DNA of 15,671 nucleotides from JALZAA01 sp035316025 (GTDB lineage Bacteria; Actinomycetota; Acidimicrobiia; IMCC26256; JACDBD01), in contig DATFXL010000018.1 in assembly GCA_035316025.1 (NCBI GenBank), positions 1-15,671 of the forward strand, written 5' to 3'. Shown here one piece after another: positions 1-5,498 of this stretch (its first letter is position 1; every line of letters begins with the position of its first letter). The translations under genes were made by a program, and so were the position numbers. The notes below the pieces were generated by a model. It did no database searches. It had not been told where the DNA came from and saw nothing but the letters and a program-made list of their open reading frames with translations.

Positions 1-156
1 AATCCGGGGCACCAAATCACGCGCCCACAGAATGACGCTGCGGTCAGCCGTCAAGCGGAGCACAGATCCGGCGTTACGTGCGCCTCCCCGTTTGCATGGC
101 GCCGCGGCCACGGCAATGCGCGCAAGAGACTCTCGCAGCACCCCTCCCGGGCAGAG

Positions 157-621
157 CTAGGGCGAGCTAGTGGCGCTGATCACGTCGAGAAAGCCAGTCG
201 CCTGTCCTACCTCGATGATGCGGCCGTCCGGATCACGCATGTAGCACCGAATCTCATAGCCGTGGTTGTCGAGCGGCGGCGTGAGGAACTCGGCGCCCCG
301 TCCTCGCCACTCGTTGTACAGGGCCTGGATGTCGGCGACTCGTAGGTTGAGAAAGGTGTCGTACCGGTTCGGGTCGTCGTGGACGTCGAGGACGATCTCT
401 GGCTTGTCTGGCGTCGGGCCACCTCCGCTGTTGATGATGATCCAGATGTTGGCGAACTTGACGTAGGTCGGAGCGCCGGGGCCGATCGCGGTCCCGTCAA
501 GAACGACCTTGCCGCCGAGGACGTCGCCGTAGAAGCGCGCGGTGGTTTCTATGTCCTGCGCCACCACGAAATGGGTAGCAAGGATTCCGGTTGTCGGGAT
601 CGGGAAATCAGACCGTTGCAT
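157..621 (-). CDS. VOC (glyoxalase/bleomycin resistance/dioxygenase) family protein
   Basis: A 154-residue single-unit VOC protein. The paired beta-alpha-beta-beta-beta layout is visible: a first strand with His17 (ATHFVV), a helix (ETTARFYGDVLGG), a second module beginning NLRVADIQALYNEW, and a final strand RDPDGRIIEVGQ with Glu137. His and Glu at these places are usual metal ligands in the superfamily, so a metal-dependent enzyme is plausible. The superfamily covers glyoxalases, extradiol dioxygenases, epimerases and drug-binding proteins, and nothing here decides between them. The ATG at 621 is chosen because a G-rich Shine-Dalgarno run lies about six bases upstream and the fold begins right after it. 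The frame stays open back to 846, but that part has no family character. The next gene upstream on this strand ends well away, so it is probably transcribed alone. Confidence 0.85.
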   Translation of the reverse strand: MQRSDFPIPTTGILATHFVVAQDIETTARFYGDVLGGKVVLDGTAIGPGAPTYVKFANIWIIINSGGGPTPDKPEIVLDVHDDPNRYDTFLNLRVADIQALYNEWRGRGAEFLTPPLDNHGYEIRCYMRDPDGRIIEVGQATGFLDVISATSSP

Positions 622-849
622 CACTACCCCCCCAGTGTTGGACATCAGCGCCACGGGAGCGTAGTGAGGTCGCGAGACCGGTGCGGACTTCGCAGCGAGT
701 GGATCCCTGCTCACTATCGATCGCGCAACACAGTGTGCGCACCACGTCGGCGCACGACGCACCCGCACTAGGGCGGCGCTAACGGGCTCCCAGGCTCGAA
801 AGCCGAGCAGATTCGGATGTCCCATTCGCACAGGTGGGTCTGGCATCGC

Positions 850-1008
850 TTACTCGGCGCACGCACGCTCGTTCCTGACCATGTCGACGCTCTCGCTGTT
901 GGGCGGATGGGCGGTCATGCGCTCATGGATTTCGTTGACCTTGTGCGCGAGCACGGCCTGGTGCGCGGTGTGCTCGCGGTGCAGCCGTTCGATCAGTCGT
1001 GCGTCGGT
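850..1008 (-). pseudogene. Out-of-frame helical tail of the upstream membrane protein gene
   Basis: Directly downstream of the TGA that ends the membrane protein at 993, another minus-strand frame is open for 52 codons, to a TAA at 850-852. It reads TDARLIERLHREHTAHQAVL, then a further charged amphipathic helix, then MTAHPPNSES. Codon third positions are mostly G or C and the peptide looks like real protein rather than a shadow frame. It has no good start codon or ribosome site of its own. It is most simply the original C-terminus of the preceding gene, separated by a one-base deletion or by an assembly error near 1000-1015. No classic slippery heptamer is seen there, so programmed frameshifting is less likely. 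Function is unknown. Confidence 0.45.
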
Positions 1009-1394
1009 CTATTGCCTGCATAGTCGGGGTGGTGGCGGTAGCACAGGAGGAACTGACCGCCCGCAGCGGGATGCGTTCCGACTCGCCAGCAGCCCGGCTC
1101 ATGACAGTTCCACTTCTTCACAAGCTGGTAGATGCCCGTCGCGATCGCGCCGAAGATGGCGAGCTCCGCGATGTCCGATCCGACACCGGACCAGAATCCG
1201 TAGTAGGGGCCCGACAAGTTGCGGACTCCCGTGTGGACGGCCAGCCAATCCTGAACCTTGCTTGCGTGAAGGATCAACGCAACGATTCCCGCAGCAATGA
1301 CGATGGCAAGTACGGCGATTCCGAAGAGCTGCCACCGCACGGCACGGGTTCGAGCCTCTGCCTGCTCCTGATCTTGGTCCGTGATCTCCGCCAT
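993..1394 (-). CDS. Two-helix membrane protein with Cys/His tail, phage-protein-like
   Basis: A 133-residue protein with a charged N-terminus (MAEITDQDQEQAEARTRAVR), a first transmembrane segment at about 22-43, a second at about 68-92, and a cytosol-like tail carrying C97, H98, C102, H108, C118, H121 and H122. The tail pattern NCHEPGCWRVGTHP...CYRHHPD resembles tails I recall from small membrane proteins of actinobacteriophages and prophages; this is recollection, not a search. Zinc binding by the Cys/His set is an inference. The ATG at 1394 follows an AGGAG five bases upstream. The protein stops abruptly after HHPDYAGNRPTHD, while a helical continuation is readable in another frame just below, so the gene is probably frameshifted. 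No other phage gene is nearby, so it would be an isolated remnant or a domesticated gene. Confidence 0.65.
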   Translation of the reverse strand: MAEITDQDQEQAEARTRAVRWQLFGIAVLAIVIAAGIVALILHASKVQDWLAVHTGVRNLSGPYYGFWSGVGSDIAELAIFGAIATGIYQLVKKWNCHEPGCWRVGTHPAAGGQFLLCYRHHPDYAGNRPTHD

Positions 1395-1451
1395 CAGAAC
1401 TCCTCTCGAAGACGGCCCGTCGGACACGCCGGGTCTTCCCGTTCAGGATCC

Positions 1452-1470
1452 CGGAGAGGCCGCCTCTCCG
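1452..1470 (-). promoter_or_regulatory. Perfect 8-bp stem-loop upstream of the membrane protein gene
   Basis: CGGAGAGG and CCTCTCCG form a perfect 8-bp inverted repeat with a three-base loop, ending 57 bases before the ATG at 1394. There is no T-run after it on either strand, so it is not a classic intrinsic terminator. It could be a structured 5' leader or a leftover terminator of a lost upstream gene. Confidence 0.35.
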
Positions 1471-1656
1471 CAAGGTCATGATCGCTCCCAAGCCGGCAGC
1501 CACGTGAACCACCAAAAAGTCCAACACCGACTCGAAGCGTCCGGGGTCACGTCGAGGGCAGCCCCGCTCGCAGCTCCGCGTCCGGCGCGCGGCCGGTGCG
1601 TGCGAGTGCCACGGACGTGGACCGACTGGACGGGTGCGGACACCGAGACAGGCGCG

Positions 1657-1662
1657 TACGTT
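1657..1662 (+). promoter_or_regulatory. Possible -10 box for a leaderless transcript
   Basis: TACGTT fits the actinobacterial TANNNT -10 pattern and lies seven bases before the GTG at 1670. There is no Shine-Dalgarno sequence before that GTG, and no convincing -35 is seen. The spacing suits transcription starting at, or very near, the start codon. Confidence 0.35.
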
Positions 1663-1669
1663 ATGCGGC

Positions 1670-2932
1670 GTGGCACCGGCGCCGTCCACGCTGGGTGATC
1701 TGTCCCGGGAACGGCTCGTCCCCGTCGTCCTCGAGTACATGATGGTCGGACACCTCATCGACCGGGCGCTCATGCCGCAGGTCGCGGTGCGCGCCGGGAT
1801 CGACACGGTCGACGACGTCGCCATCGACGAATGGCTCGGCGCCAGCCCGACGTACACGGCGCGGATGCGCAGGCTCATGGCGATCGAAGGCGACGACGTC
1901 GGGGCGATCATGAAGGGCCTGCAGCTCGACGTGGGCTTCGTGCACCAGTACATGGGCGTCGCCTACGAGCTCACCGACGCGCGTCACGGCGAGTTTTGGT
2001 TGAACCATTGCGGCGCACTGATGGATGTCGAGCCGCACGGGGAGGCGCGCGTGGTCGGCATGTGCCACCACATCGAGGACCCCACGTTCGACGGCACTGC
2101 CGTCGCCACCAACCCGCACGCCCGTATCCGGCCGATCCACCGTCCGCCGCGGGTCCCTGCCGACCGCGAGCCGCACTGCCACTGGACGATCACGATCGAT
2201 CCCCGCAACGACCCGATCGGACCCGCGCCGCACACGTTGCGCGTCGCAGAGCTGCCCCTCGCGTCGGTGCCGAACGAGCGCCCGGGCGACGGTGAGCCGG
2301 GCGGTAGGAGGGACTACCGAGGGCCGTTCGACCCCGCGTTCCGGCTCGCCGACCTCTCGCACGGCACGCTGGTCGCTGTCGGGCGTGAGTTCCAGGAGCA
2401 GGTGCACCTGCTCACGAGCTCGGCCGAGCTGTCGCTGGCGGACCGGCTCGACGCCGACACGGCGCGCGAGATCCTGGCGAGCCAGTGGATCGGCGCCGCC
2501 TGGGTCGCGAGCGAGCGGCTGGCGGCGGCGCTGGACCTCGGTGACACCAGCAGCCTCGACTCGGTGGCGACCGTGCTGGCGTTGCACCCGGCGTTCCCCC
2601 CCGGCTTCGAGTCGGCCGTCGAGCTCGGCGACGACGGGGTCACGCTCGCGCTGACGCCGCTCGCCGACGGGCTGCTCGACCCGTCGAACCCCGGATGGCT
2701 CGGGCTGCTCGCGCGAGGCGAGCGAGGCGGCGTCGAGGCCATCGCGCAGGCCGTCGACCGTCGGACCCGTGTGACCGACATCGCAGTCGCCGACGATGGC
2801 GTGGTGATCGAGGTCGCCGTCGACGCGAGCGCGGCGCCGGCGCCGGAACCTCCCGAGGTCGAGCTCGTCCGCCTCAGCGGCGCGGTGTCCTGGGTATTCG
2901 ACGCAACGGCTGGAACGTCGGCCAGGCGCTGA
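1670..2932 (+). CDS. Conserved-looking protein of unknown function, 420 aa
   Basis: I do not recognise a named family, although the middle section looks like proteins I have seen as hypotheticals in mycobacteria and relatives. The N-terminal third is soluble and mixed (GDLSRERLVPVVLEYMMVGH). It is followed by a Cys/His-rich block: H113-C114, then C132-H133-H134, then DPTFDGT at 137-143 and a basic stretch ending RPIHRPPRVP. Such a block could bind a metal or form an active site; that is inference. The C-terminal half is acidic and helical, with no membrane segment. GTG at 1670 is preferred to GTG at 1634 because LGDLSRERL begins the folded part and a -10-like box sits seven bases before it. 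Both lack a good ribosome site. The stop is 25 bases before the next gene, so the two are probably co-transcribed. Confidence 0.75.
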   Translation: MAPAPSTLGDLSRERLVPVVLEYMMVGHLIDRALMPQVAVRAGIDTVDDVAIDEWLGASPTYTARMRRLMAIEGDDVGAIMKGLQLDVGFVHQYMGVAYELTDARHGEFWLNHCGALMDVEPHGEARVVGMCHHIEDPTFDGTAVATNPHARIRPIHRPPRVPADREPHCHWTITIDPRNDPIGPAPHTLRVAELPLASVPNERPGDGEPGGRRDYRGPFDPAFRLADLSHGTLVAVGREFQEQVHLLTSSAELSLADRLDADTAREILASQWIGAAWVASERLAAALDLGDTSSLDSVATVLALHPAFPPGFESAVELGDDGVTLALTPLADGLLDPSNPGWLGLLARGERGGVEAIAQAVDRRTRVTDIAVADDGVVIEVAVDASAAPAPEPPEVELVRLSGAVSWVFDATAGTSARR

Positions 2933-2957
2933 CCCCGAGAGAAGGAAGGACTCCGCG

Positions 2958-3371
2958 ATGGCGGTCTTCGGGAAGAAGGGGTTCGCGCAGCGCATCGCGA
3001 AGGCCGTGGACGGCTCGCTCGATCCCGGCGAGCAGGTCGAGGTCTCGCTGTGGACCCGAGACCCGAGCGGTGACCTCTCTCGTACCGTCTTCGGGCTCCT
3101 TGCCGAGGCGCGCGTGGCGTCCTTCATCCTCACGCTGACCGACCGGCGCGTGATCGTGCACTCCGGGCACAACTTCGACGCCCGGCGCAGCCAGATGCTC
3201 GGGTCGTACCCACGCGAGCTGGTCTCGGTGCTGAGCGCCGACCCGCCCGCGAAGCCGAGGCATCTCGCACTTCGCTTCGGGAGTGACAAGGACGCCCGAT
3301 TCACGGTCCAACCCGTCTGGCGGCGCGAGGCCCGGCAGTTCGCGGAAGCACTCGGCGTGCCGGGGGAGTAG
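2958..3371 (+). CDS. Small PH-like domain protein, function unknown
   Basis: A 137-residue soluble protein. A basic N-terminal helix (MAVFGKKGFAQRIAKAVDGS) leads into a beta-rich core containing FILTLTDRRVIVHSG, a lysine/arginine-rich turn, YPRELVSVLSADPP and HLALRFGSDKDARFTV. The 'tDRRviv' strand followed by alternating strands is typical of bacterial PH-like domains, which usually serve as membrane- or protein-associated scaffolds, so this assignment is by fold pattern only. The ATG is well supported by AAGGAAGGA seven bases upstream. It lies 25 bases after the unknown 420-residue gene and probably forms a two-gene operon with it. The stop faces the stop of the convergent crotonase 18 bases away. 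Confidence 0.7.
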   Translation: MAVFGKKGFAQRIAKAVDGSLDPGEQVEVSLWTRDPSGDLSRTVFGLLAEARVASFILTLTDRRVIVHSGHNFDARRSQMLGSYPRELVSVLSADPPAKPRHLALRFGSDKDARFTVQPVWRREARQFAEALGVPGE

Positions 3372-3375
3372 TGCA

Positions 3376-3393
3376 CTGACGCTCGGTCGTCAG
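3376..3393. terminator. Hairpin between convergent genes
   Basis: CTGACG and CGTCAG pair as a perfect 6-bp stem with a six-base loop. It sits exactly between the convergent stops, overlapping the crotonase TGA at 3390-3392. No T-run follows on either strand. Its position suggests a bidirectional terminator of the U-poor kind common in high-GC bacteria. Confidence 0.4.
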
Positions 3394-4196
3394 CGCCCTT
3401 CGAACTCGGGGTCGCGCCGGTCGCGGCGGGCGCGGCCGTATTCGTGGAAGTCCTCAGAACGGCTGGCGAGCTCGATGGCGAGGGCTTCGTCGGCGAGGTG
3501 GCGCTCCAGGTCGGCGCCCAGGCCCCGGTGGATCAGCAGCTTCGAGAGGCCGACGGCGACGGTGGCCGCCGAGGCCAGCTCGTCGACCAGCGCGCCGGCG
3601 GCGTCGTCGACGTCGGCCGCCGGCACCGCCCGGTGCACCATCCCCCACGCCGCCGCCTCCGCACCGCTCACCTCCCGGCCGAGCATGAGCATCTCCTTGG
3701 CGCGCGCGACACCGGCTAGACGCGGGAGCAGCCACGATCCGCCCGAGTCGGGCGTGAAGCCCATCGCAGCGAAGGGAGCGCGCACGCGCGCATCGTCGGC
3801 GACCACGGCGAAGTCGGACGCAAGGAGCAGATGCAGGCCGAGCCCGATTACCCATCCGCGGGCGGCGGCGACGATCGGGGTCTGCGTCTCGAGCATCGTC
3901 GGGATGAGCCGGTTCACCTGCCACCGCATGCGCCGCTGCGTGGCACCGACGCGGGGCTTGTCGCCGCCACCGCGTTCACCGAGGTCGAAGCCCGAGCAGA
4001 AGTGCTCGCCGGTACCGGAGAGAGCGAGCACGCGCACGGTCTCGTCGCTGCCCGCCGTTTCGATGACCTCGATGAGGGCGTACACCATTTCGTCGGTGAG
4101 TGCGTTGCGGCGGTCGGGCCGGTCGAGGCGCACGCGGAGCACGGCGCCGTCGTGCTCGGCGACCAGACCCGGCGGGGACGCGGGGTAGTCCTTCAC
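3390..4196 (-). CDS. Enoyl-CoA hydratase/isomerase family protein, PaaG-like
   Basis: A 268-residue crotonase of normal length. Both oxyanion-hole segments are present: HFCSGFDL near 66-72, and GWVIGLGLHL near 114-123, where the usual GGG is GLG. The active-site stretch reads PFAAMGFTPDSGGSWLLPRL. Aligned by eye to classical hydratase, the first catalytic Glu (rat Glu144) is Phe142, while the second (rat Glu164) is kept as Glu168. PDSGG with Asp150 is typical of PaaG-type isomerases, where an Asp in this motif is the proposed acid/base. Double-bond or ring isomerisation of an acyl-CoA is therefore more likely than simple hydration. The GTG start at 4196 overlaps the TGA of the upstream dehydratase gene by four bases (GTGA), so the two are translationally coupled and probably act on the same substrate. 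Confidence 0.85.
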   Translation of the reverse strand: MKDYPASPPGLVAEHDGAVLRVRLDRPDRRNALTDEMVYALIEVIETAGSDETVRVLALSGTGEHFCSGFDLGERGGGDKPRVGATQRRMRWQVNRLIPTMLETQTPIVAAARGWVIGLGLHLLLASDFAVVADDARVRAPFAAMGFTPDSGGSWLLPRLAGVARAKEMLMLGREVSGAEAAAWGMVHRAVPAADVDDAAGALVDELASAATVAVGLSKLLIHRGLGADLERHLADEALAIELASRSEDFHEYGRARRDRRDPEFEGR

Positions 4197-5452
4197 GCGC
4201 CTTCCTCAGCGGCAAACCGGGCGACGAGCGCGTCCAAGGCTTCCTGGCACGTCGCCGCACCACCGGGCGGATCAGGCAGTCGCACCGGGCCATGCTCGCG
4301 GCTCGGGAGCAGGATCGTCGCGTGCCCGGGCGTCGTGATCTCGCCGCGCTGGTTCTCGCCCCACACGTCGAGGTCGACGGTGGGCCGGCCGTCGACGACA
4401 ACCTTGCGGACGACGCGGCCGCGCATCCAATGGGTGTCGCCGACGTAGTTGAAGCGGCGGAACTGGCAGTCGAGCTTCCATAGCCAGGCGTCGTCGCCCA
4501 TCCAGTCGGTGCAGAGGTGGATGAGCCAGGTTTCACGCATGCGGCCGTAGTCGTAGATCGCCGGATTGCCCGCGCGCCGGGCCCAGTCGGCGTCCCAATG
4601 GACGCGCTGTTGCACGTCGGGGACGTTGAGGTCGTCGACGTGGAAGAAACGGGGGACGCGCCGACGTTGCTGGTAGCCGAGCCGCAGCGCCTTCACCCCG
4701 TAGAGACCCATGCCCATCCCGACGTGCCAGCACACCATGTCGGTGACACGCAGTGGTCCCTTGACGAGCGGGCCCACCTCGTCGCCCTCATCCACGTCCT
4801 CCCACCAGCGGGGCTCGGCGCCGCGCCGCCGGCCCGGCTCCGCCGCGTACGCGTTGTCGATCTCGCGCAGCTGTTCGTCCGCGTAGGGGGCGATGGTGGT
4901 CTTGTCGTACTTGCCGCGCCCCTCGGCCTTCTCCCGCTCGGTGCGAATCATCAGGCGGTACTGCGCCGACAGCACCGCGTCGGGCGCGGCGAATACCTCC
5001 GCCGTCCATTCGTGCACGGCGCGTTCGGCAAACTCGCTGTGCTTGTCGTGCACGCCGACGAGCGCGTTCCGGCGCGTCACCGGGGTGCCCGGCCGCAGCG
5101 GCGCCCACCACTCGCGGAAGCTTCCCGCATAGAACGCGTGCGCGCCCCGGATGGGATCGCCCTTGAGGAGCGCCTGCTGCTCGGCCTCGAGCTCGGGGAC
5201 CTCGTTCTCTCCGACCAGGGTGTCGCCGCCGACGAGGGGAGGCGGCGCCAGCGGGCCGCGCCAGCGGGTCCCGCGCGCGTACGCGGCATCGCGCCATAGC
5301 GGGTTGTCGTCGCCGTATGCCTCGGCCACGTGGCGGAACGCATCCTCGTTCGGGCACCGATAGTGCGGTGGCTGCGGATGCGGCTGCGGGATTCCGATGC
5401 GCGCCCGCAGCCGGTCCACGCCTTCGTCCGTGATCGACGGACCGTCGGACAC
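4193..5452 (-). CDS. FAS1-like / MaoC-type two-domain acyl dehydratase
   Basis: A 419-residue protein with two hot-dog-like halves. The N-terminal half (about 15-190) carries FRHVAEAYGDDNPLW and GPLAPPPLV (66-74), then EWWAPLRPGTPV, all typical of the FAS1-like dehydratase domain. The C-terminal half (about 225-385) has KGPLRVTDMVCWHVGMG, YDYGRMRETWLIHLCTDWMG and a last strand GEITTPGHATILLP. These actinobacterial proteins are usually annotated as acyl dehydratases acting on acyl-CoA beside CoA ligases and acyl-CoA dehydrogenases. The textbook Asp-x4-His motif of R-hydratases is not evident, so the exact reaction is uncertain. GTG at 5452 has a strong GAGGAGG five bases upstream. The gene is divergent from the synthetase-dehydrogenase fusion, with 46 bases between starts, and overlaps the crotonase after it. 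Confidence 0.8.
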   Translation of the reverse strand: MSDGPSITDEGVDRLRARIGIPQPHPQPPHYRCPNEDAFRHVAEAYGDDNPLWRDAAYARGTRWRGPLAPPPLVGGDTLVGENEVPELEAEQQALLKGDPIRGAHAFYAGSFREWWAPLRPGTPVTRRNALVGVHDKHSEFAERAVHEWTAEVFAAPDAVLSAQYRLMIRTEREKAEGRGKYDKTTIAPYADEQLREIDNAYAAEPGRRRGAEPRWWEDVDEGDEVGPLVKGPLRVTDMVCWHVGMGMGLYGVKALRLGYQQRRRVPRFFHVDDLNVPDVQQRVHWDADWARRAGNPAIYDYGRMRETWLIHLCTDWMGDDAWLWKLDCQFRRFNYVGDTHWMRGRVVRKVVVDGRPTVDLDVWGENQRGEITTPGHATILLPSREHGPVRLPDPPGGAATCQEALDALVARFAAEEGA

Positions 5453-5482
5453 GCGCGCCTCCTCGCCGAGGACCGCCGGTGT

Positions 5483-5498
5483 TGTATACAGAATATTC
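5483..5498. promoter_or_regulatory. Twin palindrome at the divergent promoter
   Basis: TGTATACA (5483-5490) and GAATATTC (5491-5498) are each perfect 8-base palindromes, placed back to back and ending one base before the GTG start at 5499. The block is AT-rich in an otherwise GC-rich region. TATACA at 5485-5490 could serve as the -10 box of a leaderless plus-strand transcript. The symmetry suggests a regulator site that could control both arms of the divergon. Confidence 0.45.

Noticed and set aside
1..156. Open plus-strand frame at the left edge
   Set aside because: The translation is Arg/Ser/Pro-rich without recognisable features, so it is not supported as the end of a gene.
790..830. Small hairpin-like sequence resembling a tRNA arm (GCTCG...CGAGC)
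   Set aside because: No acceptor stem, anticodon arm or TTCGA-type loop can be laid out around it.
622..846. N-terminal extension of the VOC protein to an ATG at 846
   Set aside because: The extra 75 residues lack VOC features, and a better ribosome site lies before the ATG at 621.
1395..1530. A hydrophobic minus-strand frame (VLDFLVVHVAAGLGAIMTL) starting from a GTG
   Set aside because: It has no ribosome site and no stop before running far into the membrane protein gene in the wrong frame, so a real small gene is not supported.
1661..3376. A 571-codon open frame on the minus strand
   Set aside because: It runs antisense to two plus-strand genes with better start sites and protein-like composition; its translation is low complexity and matches nothing.
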